A stretch of 64,000 nucleotides of DNA, taken from the NCBI RefSeq assembly GCF_963677845.1, contig NZ_OY782498.1:1867518-1931517 (forward strand), in the 5' to 3' direction. A program made the position numbers and the translations under genes. The notes under the pieces were generated by a model, which was not told the origin of the DNA, made no database searches, and worked only from the letters and a program-made list of their open reading frames with translations. Within the stretch, counting starts at the first letter, position 1. Every line of letters starts with the position of its first letter. Below, piece after piece: positions 27,071-35,643 of the stretch. This DNA is from an uncultured Pseudodesulfovibrio sp. GTDB taxonomy: Bacteria; Desulfobacterota; Desulfovibrionia; Desulfovibrionales; Desulfovibrionaceae.

Positions 27071-28054
27071 TTACTCCATATTTTCCTGAGGGAATAAACG
27101 TTGAGCCAACTCGTGCAGAACAGTCCTGGTTTCAGAACTGGCACGATAGCCAAGAGCACGATCAAGCGCGTAGGTCACAGGCTGGATGCCTTGCCTTGCG
27201 AGAGGTTGAAATCGAACAGTGAGATCTGCCCAACGAATGAGGGTACGAGTCGAGAATGTCACCTCAATGGTGTCGCGATAGTTACCGTCCGCCTCACCCA
27301 TGAAGAGTTTTCGCACCTCGTTGGCAAACTCGACCATTTTAGTGCGAACATCCTTGGGTAGTGTGGGACTCTTACGATGGAGCAATTCTCGTTCTGCCTT
27401 GGAACTCGGATAGCTAATTTTACAAAGCCAGAATCGATCCATGAAAGCTAGATTCTGCCGAAGTGTTCCCTGGTAGAGTCCGGTTTCGTCAGTGCCACCG
27501 TTGGTATTAGCTGTGGCAGCAAACCGAAACAGCGGATGTGGCTTGATTACTTCCCCGCCGTTCTCGGGAATACACAACGGATCACCGTCCAAGATGCCAT
27601 TCAAACCGGCAGCGGTCGCTGGATCGAGAAGATCGATTTCGTTAAGCAGGAAGAGTCCTCCGAATTTCATAGCGAGAGCCAGTGGTCCGTACTGGAAGGA
27701 CATATTTGAGTCCTCCACGGTCAAATGGCCGACCATATCGGGGAATTCCAAACGTCCATGTCCGGTGATGTCGAAAACCGGATAGTTGAGCTTGGCCGCA
27801 AGCTGCTTGATGAGACTGGTTTTCCCCGCCCCCGGAGGTCCGAAGACATAGAGCGGATCGGATGAATCCATGAACCAAACAACCGCGTCACGGCTGGAGT
27901 CGTGAAGCAAATATTCGGGATTCAGGTCAGGGGTGAACGAAGACGCAGAGGAAAAACCACGAACCTTGCGTTTGGACTTTTTACCGCTAAAGATTTCGCC
28001 AGCGTCATGTTCGGCTGACTTCAACGCTTGAAGCTCTTTCAGGATATCGCTCAT
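27071..28054 (-). CDS. MoxR/CobS-like AAA+ ATPase
   Basis: A 327-residue AAA+ ATPase. I start at the ATG at 28054, preceded by AAAGGAGG, rather than the longer open frame. Walker A is GPPGAGKT (residues 72-79); the Walker B region reads GGLFLLNEIDLLDPA, with Asn before Glu as in some MoxR-type proteins; FRFAATANTNGGTDETGLY follows with the sensor-1 Asn. CobS/MoxR ATPases work with VWA partners to remodel proteins or insert metals. Here it heads the operon AAA-DUF3150-VWA-zinc ribbon-small membrane protein, all within 4 kb with tight spacing. Confidence 0.88.
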   Translation of the reverse strand: MSDILKELQALKSAEHDAGEIFSGKKSKRKVRGFSSASSFTPDLNPEYLLHDSSRDAVVWFMDSSDPLYVFGPPGAGKTSLIKQLAAKLNYPVFDITGHGRLEFPDMVGHLTVEDSNMSFQYGPLALAMKFGGLFLLNEIDLLDPATAAGLNGILDGDPLCIPENGGEVIKPHPLFRFAATANTNGGTDETGLYQGTLRQNLAFMDRFWLCKISYPSSKAERELLHRKSPTLPKDVRTKMVEFANEVRKLFMGEADGNYRDTIEVTFSTRTLIRWADLTVRFQPLARQGIQPVTYALDRALGYRASSETRTVLHELAQRLFPQENME

Positions 28055-28064
28055 AGTATCCTCC

Positions 28065-28109
28065 TTTGAAAATGAAAAGCCCCTGCTCCACACTATGTGG
28101 AGCAGGGGC
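28065..28109 (-). terminator. Strong hairpin with T-tract in the leader of the AAA operon
   Basis: Perfect 14-bp arms, GCCCCTGCTCCACA (28079-28092) and TGTGGAGCAGGGGC (28096-28109), have a 3-base loop; on the minus strand TTTTCATTTTC follows. It lies about 25 bases before the AAA start. It could end the SH3-gene transcript, but a good promoter at 28161-28189 lies upstream of it, so it may also act as a leader attenuator. Confidence 0.8.
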
Positions 28110-28160
28110 ACAATTCGTTATGCATTGAAAAGTTAAAAAGATTTCCTTCTCATATTAGTA

Positions 28161-28189
28161 ATATATATCTGTATGTTATTGAAAATCAA
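28161..28189 (-). promoter_or_regulatory. Candidate sigma-70 promoter for the AAA operon
   Basis: Read on the minus strand, TTGATT (28189-28184) and TATATA or TATATT (around 28167-28160) are 16-18 bases apart in AT-rich sequence between the SH3 gene and the AAA gene. Called by eye. Confidence 0.45.
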
Positions 28190-28237
28190 GTCCTTCTTTT
28201 AACCATCAGCTATTATCTGTTAGAAGTGGAGGTTGGA

Positions 28238-28621
28238 TCACTTATCGCAAACACCTTCTCGTAAATATCGACCGGCTACCCACCCAACGAAACCTTCATA
28301 TTCAACTTTGCACCACCGGGGACGGCTCTTGCTGATAGCCTGCTTTTCCTCTTCTGAAAGAGTGGTTGACTCTTCAAAAGTGAGGCCTCCCTTACAGCCC
28401 AGATTTTTCACGCATTGCCCATCAGCAGGTATCTCACCAATTTTTACAGATTTCCAATTGGGCTCGGAGCGAATATTCAACACATCATTGACTTCAACAC
28501 CATGTACTCGCCAATGATCTGGCCCGTCAGCTTCTGCCTTGGAAACCGAAGGAGCCACGGCTAAAACCAACAATACCCAAAAGATGTGCGCTAGCATGGG
28601 ATGAAAATGATGTTGTGTCAT
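28238..28621 (-). CDS. Exported SH3-like domain protein
   Basis: About 127 residues. A signal peptide (about 1-30, MLAHIFWVLLVLAVAPSVSKA) leads to a bacterial SH3 (SH3b) domain with NVRxxP-type signature VLNIRSEPNWKSVKIGEIPADG and ending RWCKVEYEGFVGWVAGRYL. Cysteine pairs (QCVKNLGCKGG) suggest a disulfide. Periplasmic or cell-wall-binding. The ATG at 28621 with GAGG 8 bases upstream is preferred to the adjoining TTG. It follows the 107-residue exported protein by about 11 bp, in the same operon. Confidence 0.78.
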   Translation of the reverse strand: MTQHHFHPMLAHIFWVLLVLAVAPSVSKAEADGPDHWRVHGVEVNDVLNIRSEPNWKSVKIGEIPADGQCVKNLGCKGGLTFEESTTLSEEEKQAISKSRPRWCKVEYEGFVGWVAGRYLREGVCDK

Positions 28622-28632
28622 CAAACCAACCT

Positions 28633-28956
28633 CTAGTATTTTTCGATCTTCAAGATTTCGATGTACTCTCCAACCATGTGAATTCCACCAACATCGTTTT
28701 TAGGATTTGCTTTAATGCGAATCGATAAACCATCGATCTCAAACTCTTCGGGTAGGTTGATTGGGACGTATGTTTTCCCATCCTGTCCCTTAATGGCAAA
28801 AAAACCACCTTCAAGCTCATTGTGAACAACGGTCCCTTCAAGAATGAAGCTCTTATCGGCCTGCGCCTCCGCCACGCCTCCACCTGCAACAGCTGATATA
28901 GTCAAAAGCATGACCAGACTCAACACAACAAGGGTAAAAACATGTGCTTTCTTCAT
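28633..28956 (-). CDS. Small exported protein, unknown
   Basis: A 107-residue protein with a clear signal peptide (MKKAHVFTLVVLSLVMLLTI to about residue 30). The mature part FILEGTVVHNELEGGFFAIK then PINLPEEFEIDGL looks like a compact beta-barrel domain found in small periplasmic proteins of many bacteria and archaea, with no known function. GGAGGTAAAAGG directly precedes the ATG at 28956, which decides the start; a longer open frame reaches 29019. It lies between the NicO fusion gene and the SH3 gene. Confidence 0.75.
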   Translation of the reverse strand: MKKAHVFTLVVLSLVMLLTISAVAGGGVAEAQADKSFILEGTVVHNELEGGFFAIKGQDGKTYVPINLPEEFEIDGLSIRIKANPKNDVGGIHMVGEYIEILKIEKY

Positions 28957-29123
28957 TCCTTTTACCTCCAAATTGATTGGCAGGAGGGCTCTCACCCTGC
29001 TGGTACATATCACTCTCACTCGCTCATTGAAAGAACCCCAGCTTCATTCCAGCGGCCCTTTCCTCATGCTCAACAACAATTATTGGCACAGCCCTTTAGC
29101 AGAGCCTTTATCAATCACATTTG

Positions 29124-30650
29124 TTACTTCAAGGTCAGGACAAAAAAGCCGAAGCCGACAAGAAACACCACGGCCGCAGCGCCAATTCGAAGCACGTGGT
29201 TGAAACGTTTTCGCATAATATCATTTGTAACGACCTTTCGCTCAGCATAATCTCGTCCCACAATAGCTAGAACACCAATACCAGACATGGCAATCGCCAT
29301 GCCGAGTGACATCATCGCGACCATCAAGATTGCCGGGATCAGAAGGTTGTGAGAAAGGCCGAACAGTAAAACAAGAATTGCTCCGGTACAGGGAACCGAG
29401 CCAGCTGCCACAGCCAGCCAGCCCATTGGTGTATCGTTTTGTGCTGGAATGGAACTACAGGCACTACAGCCACAGTGATGTTCATGCATCTGGAGTGGCT
29501 GCAAGTTGACGGTTCGTTTCTTGGGCCATGCATCGCGAATTGAACACCATAGCATATACGTACCAATCGCCCCGATTGCGGCATAACTTGCAAGCCTGAC
29601 AACCCTGTAATCAGCTGGTGCATGTCCGGTTAATTGTCGAATGGTAAAACTGGCCAAGCCTACGACAACAACTGCCGAAAGGACATGACAAACAGCTATG
29701 AGTCCCCCCATGCGAATGCCTCGGCCAAGGCTCCCGCCATGTCCAACAAAATATGAAATAACAACCGCCTTACCATGCCCCGGGCCTAGGGTGTGCAGTG
29801 CTCCATAGGCAAAGGCGAGCAGCAGGCCGAATAAGACCGGCCCTGAAGAATCACCGTCGCGTATGGCAGTCATGGCTTTGGTAAAAAGAATGGTAACCCG
29901 CGTTTGTATTCTCTCGTACCAAGAAAGCTTAGAATCCTTCTCTAGTAATACGCCCTGATCCAACAGATTCGATTCTTGTGACGAATAATTTCCAACATAT
30001 CTCCCCTCAAGGGAATAAGCTGATTCAATATGGCTGATGCCGTCCACAAGAAACAACGTGTGCTCACTTGGATTACGACGTAAAATACCTTCGATCCATA
30101 TTGGATCATATCGATCACGGTGAGCTATACTTTGCTCAAGAGTGACATGAATGACCTGATTGGCAACTGGTGGGGGAACGTGGGCACAGGGAGCCACCCA
30201 TGGGACCAAAAGAAAGTCACGCACTTCAGGCTGATCGGTATCCAGAGGCATCACATAGCCCGGAATACGGATAACAGTATCGATAACTCCCGAGTTGGTA
30301 GCTCCGACCGTTTGACGGCGGTTACTAGCAATCTCCTCGCGCTTGGACAGCAACAAATCGACATCAATACCTTGATCACTCAAGTGTTTGACAAGCTGTT
30401 TTTCTTCCTGCGCACTCACACCATCAGGAGCACTTTTCTTATTGGCAATCAGCCAACGGATACGTTTAATGATACGCAGGTCTCGCAACTGCTCCTGACT
30501 AAGCTGGGCGATAGGGTCATCAAACTGTATGGCAGTATCCGGACGTAATTCATCCCAAGAAATGGTTGGTGCGGAAGCTAAAGCTGGAACCGCAAAAAGA
30601 ATCAGAAATATGACGAAGAAAGAGCTTCGACATGAAAATAATATTTGCAT
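29124..30650 (-). CDS. DUF3299-NicO fusion, putative metal exporter
   Basis: A 508-residue protein. After a signal peptide or first helix (about 1-26), residues about 95-220 form a DUF3299-like periplasmic domain with VIRIPGYVMPLDTD and FLLVPWVAPCAHVPPP. The C-terminal half is a six-helix NicO/RcnA-type transporter with GALHTLGPGHGKAVVISYFV (conserved HxxGPGHGK) and a His/Cys-rich cytoplasmic loop (MHEHHCGCSACSS). NicO proteins move nickel or cobalt, RcnA exporting them. DUF3299 is usually encoded separately, so the fusion suggests a periplasmic metal-handling module tied to the channel. No good ribosome site precedes the ATG; translation may be coupled to the gene 18 bp upstream. Confidence 0.82.
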   Translation of the reverse strand: MQILFSCRSSFFVIFLILFAVPALASAPTISWDELRPDTAIQFDDPIAQLSQEQLRDLRIIKRIRWLIANKKSAPDGVSAQEEKQLVKHLSDQGIDVDLLLSKREEIASNRRQTVGATNSGVIDTVIRIPGYVMPLDTDQPEVRDFLLVPWVAPCAHVPPPVANQVIHVTLEQSIAHRDRYDPIWIEGILRRNPSEHTLFLVDGISHIESAYSLEGRYVGNYSSQESNLLDQGVLLEKDSKLSWYERIQTRVTILFTKAMTAIRDGDSSGPVLFGLLLAFAYGALHTLGPGHGKAVVISYFVGHGGSLGRGIRMGGLIAVCHVLSAVVVVGLASFTIRQLTGHAPADYRVVRLASYAAIGAIGTYMLWCSIRDAWPKKRTVNLQPLQMHEHHCGCSACSSIPAQNDTPMGWLAVAAGSVPCTGAILVLLFGLSHNLLIPAILMVAMMSLGMAIAMSGIGVLAIVGRDYAERKVVTNDIMRKRFNHVLRIGAAAVVFLVGFGFFVLTLK

Positions 30651-30668
30651 GGATGAACAGCAGTGAGT

Positions 30669-31058
30669 TTAGAGCTCTCGAGAATAGTGACCAGTTGCTG
30701 CCGCAATATTAAGCCCGAGGCCCGCAGTATTGATGCCTATTGCTAATGCCCAGGTCCAGACTGACTGGTAGAGTTCCAACTGGTTAAAATTGAGCAAGTG
30801 GACAATCACTCCCCCATAACCGAACACGATCACGGATACGCCCATGAGAATTCGATATAGCACCAGTCTTTTCATTAGACCGGTGCAAAGAAACAGACCG
30901 TAGAGAGCCACTGAAGCTACACCTGCCAGAGCATCGGTAGAAGCCCAGGCCTGCTGACCATTTCGAACGGCCAGCAGGCTGAACACATTATACATGATAC
31001 CGCAAAAGCAATAGAGCATTTGCAACATGAGAAGCCTGTTAACAGGAATGGTTTTCAC
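30669..31058 (-). CDS. Four-helix membrane protein, unknown
   Basis: A 129-residue hydrophobic protein with four likely transmembrane helices (about 7-30, 40-60, 67-90 and 98-122). No family is recognised and no charged functional motif is visible. It starts 15 bp after the amidohydrolase stop with AGGG before the ATG, and ends 18 bp before the DUF3299-NicO gene, so it belongs to the same operon. Confidence 0.7.
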   Translation of the reverse strand: MKTIPVNRLLMLQMLYCFCGIMYNVFSLLAVRNGQQAWASTDALAGVASVALYGLFLCTGLMKRLVLYRILMGVSVIVFGYGGVIVHLLNFNQLELYQSVWTWALAIGINTAGLGLNIAAATGHYSREL

Positions 31059-31073
31059 CCTATTTCCCTGCGA

Positions 31074-32414
31074 TTAGTCGATCATGTTCTTGTATATTTT
31101 GCCATCCTTCATGATCAGAGCAAGATTTTCCTCCGGCTTAAGCAAGATTGAGATATCCTCAAGAGGATTACCGTTAATCAAAAGGATATCAGCAAGAGCG
31201 CCCTTTTCGATAACACCGAGCTTACCGGGATAGGGGTTTCGGGGGCCGCTGAGAGCTAACACTTCGCCATTCAGAGAGGTCGCCTGCTGGAGAATTTCAG
31301 CATTCGAAAACCACTTGGTACGGTTGGTGAACTCTGTCAGATGCAATCGTTTGTTCTCAAGTGATCCCACCATATCGGCACCAAACAGCACCTTGGCTTT
31401 GTATTTCTTGCAAAGCTTCATGAGGTTATCCAGTCCCTGAGCCGCTTGCTGCTGTCGCTCTCTCTGAGCAGCTGTAAAACTGTCTGGCGCGGGGCTGAGA
31501 TAAACTCCAGTCTGAGCACTGATATAGCAATCGTTCTTCACTGCCATTTTCACTGTTTCAGCAGTGATCAAATTACAATGTTCAAGGGTTTTTGCACCTG
31601 CCTTGATAGCCGCCTGAGTTGCTGCATCCGTATAGGTGTGAACGGCAAGATAAGTGTTCCACCGCTTGGCTTCATCGGCCATAGCTTTGATCTCCTCAAA
31701 GGAATACTCCATGATATCAAGGGGATCATACATGCCCGAGACGGCACCACCGGTAAAAGTCTTTAAAAAGTGCGCCCCTTTACGGAATTGCATACGGGCA
31801 GCGACCAGCACTTCATCAACGCCATCGGCAAGGATGGTCAGTCCGGCCTTTTCAAGGGGGGTCTCTCCTGGACCACCCATTTGTCGGGGCAGTGTGTGTT
31901 CAGATCTGAAATCACCGTGCCCGGTAGTCATGCCGATGGCAGCGCCGCTCGAATAGATGCGTGGTCCGAGAAAATAACCTTCATCAATGGCTCTTTTTAC
32001 ACCGAATACGGAACCTGCAACATCCCTGATAGTTGTAAATCCACGCATCAATGTGTTCTTGGCATCAACAAGAGCAATTGCTCCCTGATAATCCAACGGA
32101 GAATTCATATGCTCCTGAACACTCAAATTCCATTGCAAATGGGTATGAGCGTCAATAAAACCGGGAGTAAGAGTTCTCCCGCCGCCATCGATAACCTGCG
32201 CCCCACTCGGCACTGGTATTTCTTTACCAACTGCCTCAATGGTGTTGCCTTTGATTAAGACTGATTGACCAGGCGATAGTTTTGTACTTGTTCCATCAAA
32301 TATATTGACATTCTTGATGAGGACAACGCTCTCATTAGCTGGTTGCTCACCAGCAGCAAAACCCATTGTGCAAAAGGCTAAAACCAAAAAGAATGACGCT
32401 ATGAGTGCTTTCAT
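31074..32414 (-). CDS. Exported metal-dependent amidohydrolase
   Basis: A 447-residue protein with a signal peptide (about 1-21) and the amidohydrolase TIM-barrel fold. Metal-site motifs are GFIDAHTHLQW (HxH), FLKTFTGG with the bridging Lys, VHTYT and LEHCNLI (His ligands), and VLFGADMVGS (Asp). It is closest in pattern to imidazolonepropionase-like/Xaa-Pro dipeptidase (Sgx9260-like) amidohydrolases, many of which hydrolyse peptides or N-acyl amino acids; the substrate is not readable. GGAGG is 7 bases before the ATG at 32414. It heads the operon that continues with the four-helix protein and NicO fusion; the MalT-like regulator is encoded just upstream. Confidence 0.88.
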   Translation of the reverse strand: MKALIASFFLVLAFCTMGFAAGEQPANESVVLIKNVNIFDGTSTKLSPGQSVLIKGNTIEAVGKEIPVPSGAQVIDGGGRTLTPGFIDAHTHLQWNLSVQEHMNSPLDYQGAIALVDAKNTLMRGFTTIRDVAGSVFGVKRAIDEGYFLGPRIYSSGAAIGMTTGHGDFRSEHTLPRQMGGPGETPLEKAGLTILADGVDEVLVAARMQFRKGAHFLKTFTGGAVSGMYDPLDIMEYSFEEIKAMADEAKRWNTYLAVHTYTDAATQAAIKAGAKTLEHCNLITAETVKMAVKNDCYISAQTGVYLSPAPDSFTAAQRERQQQAAQGLDNLMKLCKKYKAKVLFGADMVGSLENKRLHLTEFTNRTKWFSNAEILQQATSLNGEVLALSGPRNPYPGKLGVIEKGALADILLINGNPLEDISILLKPEENLALIMKDGKIYKNMID

Positions 32415-32571
32415 TTGGGTATCCTCCAATAAAGACTGATTAAGCTAAAATGACCTCGCTAGTATTATGCAAAGAAAAGCATAATATGGGTACAATATCA
32501 ATTTAACATACGTAAAACAATCCCTCGAAAGAGGTATGTTGTGTCCTCCACCCATAGAAAACTAGAACAAG

Positions 32572-32596
32572 TCTAAGGCTAAGAGGTAGCCTTAGA
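32572..32596. repeat. Perfect inverted repeat between LuxR and amidohydrolase genes
   Basis: TCTAAGGCTA, spacer AGAGG, TAGCCTTAGA. It lies 21 bases past the LuxR stop on the minus strand and about 160 bases before the amidohydrolase start. No T-tract follows on either strand, so it may be an operator or a weak terminator. Confidence 0.5.
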
Positions 32597-32616
32597 AGAA
32601 ATCGAGGAAATTAAGC

Positions 32617-35322
32617 TTAATTGCTGCGCGACAATTTGATAGTGCGAGTTTTGGTGAGGACTTCTATGCGGTTCTTCACCTCAAGTTTTCTAAAGATATT
32701 CTTCAGATGGGTTTTGACAGTCAGTTGAGAAATATTGAGACGATCTGCAATATCCGAATTACTCAATCCCTCTGCCAGCAAGGGAAGAAAATCCATCTCT
32801 CGCTTGGTCAATTTATTATTCAGAGACTGTTCATGATTGGAGATGAGGCGCTCCGAATCGGCTCCCATATGTGCCGTCTTATAATCGCATGCTGACATAA
32901 TCTCTTTAATAAATGCACTCTCATGTAACTGAGGTGCCAACCTAAGTAAGATAGATTCGACCCGTTGGCTTTCGTCGATAAAGATCCGAACCCACTTCCC
33001 TGGCTCAGCTATCTTGATTGCTTCCAGAAGAAACTCACCTGCCAAGTCATCCGCCTTCTTCCTGTCATGTACGATAGCCAACAAAATAAGTACTCCGATA
33101 CGTACATTGCTCCGGCGAAGCTCTGTCATCCGTTCGTTCATAGAGGAGAGCATGGCACTCGCCTCGTCCAGAGCTGCGACTGTCCCCTTCTCGATGAGAC
33201 ATTTGCAGTATGTCAACTGCGGAATATAGAAGAAATAGCGAGGCAGACGGATATCAAAATTCACTTCACGTGATTTCTCCAATGCTTTCAGGGTCTCACC
33301 CCTGCGAAGAAGAAACTCGACTTCAAAGGCACGACAAAGGTCAGCACCTCTCACATGGCCACCTTCCCGACAATAAGAATCAATTTTCATAAATGACTGC
33401 TCAGCCTGTGAGTCATTGCCTAAAGCAAGCCGAACACAGATCATGGCAAAACCCGCCTCTGTTGCCCATGTTGGATTCGCCGTATGCCGGAAATCAATAA
33501 CCTTCTGCAACTCGTACTGAGCAGCAGCAAGATCATTTTGGATGTAATGGGCAATACCGAGAGAGCAACGAGCATACCCCTGCGTGTGATAGAGTGGCAT
33601 TCCCTGCACAATTTGCAAGCTTTGCTTTGCGGTTTCCATGACACTTTGCAAATCTGCATTCATGTAATGAACAGAACAAAGACAAAAGCAAATTCTTGCT
33701 AGAATGTTACTCGTATAATTCGGATTAGCCAGAGCGTCACGGACCACCTCGACGGCCTGTGACGTTTCCCCCTTCCCATGAAGGCAAACAACCATGGCGA
33801 AAAGACACATCGATCTCGCCATCCCTGCATTTTCTGGTAGTAATTTATAAGCTTGCCGGGCTTTGACGAGACTTTCTTCTATACTGTCTTGAACCATATC
33901 CACGACACTCTCAAGTAACAGTACCTCACCTTCCAAAATGGGAAACGATTCATCTTCCACCGGAAGATTCTCCAGCACCCGCCGTGCCCTCATTGTAAAA
34001 GCGTGGATATCGACATTCTTACCAAGATCCGTCCCAATCAAGGCTTTAGTGCTGGCCAAGAGAGGCGAATTCTCCAGTTCAGTTTCCGGCAACATGCCCA
34101 ACCAACGACTAAGCCGCTCAAACTGGGAGTCGTTTAGCAATTTGAAACGGTTCTTAAGCACCAAGCGAGTTGCTTCAGACGTACTGCCAGAGGCCAGATA
34201 ATGCTTGATAGCCTCTTCGGTAAGACCACTTTCCTCAAACCAACAGGCAGCGCTCTTATGCATTTCAACTATCTGCTCGGCATCGTATTGACGTTTGACC
34301 ATTGCCTGAAGAAAATCCTGAAACAAGTGGTGGAAACGAAACCAGATGCCCTCGGTATCCAGCGGAATGACGAACATATTATTTTCTTCCAACTTACCGA
34401 TGAACTCGTCAGCATGATTTTGGAGTTCAGCAGGCCCCACTTCATGACGAACGTGAGCACACAATGGTCCGCAGAATCGATCCAACAGTGCCGCATGGAG
34501 CATGAAGCTAACCATTGCTGGCTCCAGCCGAGAAGTGATCTCGGCAAACAAATATTCAGAGATAAATTTCGAACTTCCACTCAACTCTCGTACCAACGCT
34601 TCATGTTGATCCTGGCCTTGCAGATAGAGGCCGACCAACCTCAAGCCAACAGGCCATCCCTCTGTCTTGTCTTCAAGAAGAGCCGCAACTTTCTCCTCAA
34701 CGGACTTACCGAGCATAAGATTCAAAAACTCGACGACTTCGCTGGAAGTGAATCGCAAATCAGCCCCAATAATTTCCGTCACCTGTCCCAGTCCTCGCAT
34801 GGCGGCGATTGGTAAAGGAGGCTCTTTTCGAGTCAACACCACCAAATGCATTTTAGGTGAGGGGTGTTCAAGAAGACTGGCAAGAAACTCATGGACCAAA
34901 GGATTACTTGTGCGATGTAAATCATCCAGGACATATATGAATCGTTCGGGCAACCAATGCAGATCGTTGAGCAAACAGGCAGTCAGATCTTTGGCTGGCG
35001 GAAGCGGATCAGCCTCCAGCATCGTTTCGATATGAAACCCGGATTCAGGAAAATTCTGTTTGATGGCTGCTATGAAGTACTTCAGAAAAAGATGAAAATC
35101 ATTGTGATCGCTATCCATGGAAAGCCAGCTATGATTATACACACTGTCACCAACCCACTGACTAGCCAAAGTGCTCTTGCCATACCCGGCAGGAGCTGAA
35201 AGCAAACTCAGCGGACGATCAACCCCTGATTCAAGCAGATCAATCAAGCGCTCTCGCGCCACAATATCCGCCCCGATCAGCACGCGTTGCAGCTTGGTGT
35301 ACAGTATGTAGTCACTGCTCAT
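32617..35322 (-). CDS. MalT-like LuxR-family transcriptional activator
   Basis: A 901-residue STAND-class regulator. The N-terminal NTPase has the P-loop SAPAGYGKSTLASQW (about 38-52) and the RFIYVLDDLHR Walker B region. A long TPR-like helical sensor region (about 350-800) follows. The C-terminal LuxR helix-turn-helix reads LTKREMDFLPLLAEG and SNSDIADRLNISQLTVKTHL. Family members such as MalT bind an inducer and ATP, oligomerise and activate sigma-70 promoters. It is on the same strand as, and just upstream of, the amidohydrolase operon, its likely target. The inducer is unknown. Confidence 0.9.
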   Translation of the reverse strand: MSSDYILYTKLQRVLIGADIVARERLIDLLESGVDRPLSLLSAPAGYGKSTLASQWVGDSVYNHSWLSMDSDHNDFHLFLKYFIAAIKQNFPESGFHIETMLEADPLPPAKDLTACLLNDLHWLPERFIYVLDDLHRTSNPLVHEFLASLLEHPSPKMHLVVLTRKEPPLPIAAMRGLGQVTEIIGADLRFTSSEVVEFLNLMLGKSVEEKVAALLEDKTEGWPVGLRLVGLYLQGQDQHEALVRELSGSSKFISEYLFAEITSRLEPAMVSFMLHAALLDRFCGPLCAHVRHEVGPAELQNHADEFIGKLEENNMFVIPLDTEGIWFRFHHLFQDFLQAMVKRQYDAEQIVEMHKSAACWFEESGLTEEAIKHYLASGSTSEATRLVLKNRFKLLNDSQFERLSRWLGMLPETELENSPLLASTKALIGTDLGKNVDIHAFTMRARRVLENLPVEDESFPILEGEVLLLESVVDMVQDSIEESLVKARQAYKLLPENAGMARSMCLFAMVVCLHGKGETSQAVEVVRDALANPNYTSNILARICFCLCSVHYMNADLQSVMETAKQSLQIVQGMPLYHTQGYARCSLGIAHYIQNDLAAAQYELQKVIDFRHTANPTWATEAGFAMICVRLALGNDSQAEQSFMKIDSYCREGGHVRGADLCRAFEVEFLLRRGETLKALEKSREVNFDIRLPRYFFYIPQLTYCKCLIEKGTVAALDEASAMLSSMNERMTELRRSNVRIGVLILLAIVHDRKKADDLAGEFLLEAIKIAEPGKWVRIFIDESQRVESILLRLAPQLHESAFIKEIMSACDYKTAHMGADSERLISNHEQSLNNKLTKREMDFLPLLAEGLSNSDIADRLNISQLTVKTHLKNIFRKLEVKNRIEVLTKTRTIKLSRSN

Positions 35323-35477
35323 TAAAAAAACCTCTTTGTATCAAACGATTTCCTCATAAATACTAGGATATTTAAAATGTACTGATAGTGGATAGTTTGT
35401 CTAGTCACAAATTAATCCACTATTAAAATCGCTTAACGGTCCAACTTGGTTAAAACACTGAACGCACTCTGACGAAT

Positions 35478-35622
35478 TCGTTAACTAATATCTAAAAGTT
35501 AACGAGTTGATTTTTTATATCCATTCATTAATTACAATTATTTAGCACCAAAAACATCTTTGGTTTCAAAATTTCCCCCTTGACACTCGTTAACTAATAG
35601 CCATACCATGAAATAAGTTAAC
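35478..35622. repeat. GTTAAC repeats upstream of the short recombinase
   Basis: Two related units. The first pairs TCGTTAACT (35478-35486) with AGTTAACGA (35497-35505) around a 10-base spacer. In the second, GTTAACT (35589-35595) faces AGTTAAC (35616-35622) across 20 bases. CGTTAACTAATA occurs in both units as a 12-bp direct repeat (35479-35490 and 35588-35599). The second unit ends about 20 bases before the recombinase start, so it may be a recombination or autoregulatory site. The rest of 35323-35643 is AT-rich with no gene. Confidence 0.6.
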
Positions 35623-35643
35623 AAGTTAAGCGGAGTGATTATC

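Noticed and set aside
24508-28054. AAA/VWA genes as a cobaltochelatase (CobS/CobT) for vitamin B12
   Set aside because: DUF3150 intervenes, there is no CobN or any cobalamin gene, and the operon sits on a mobile element.
32572-32596. Inverted repeat as a certain Rho-independent terminator
   Set aside because: The stem is perfect but no T-tract follows on either strand.
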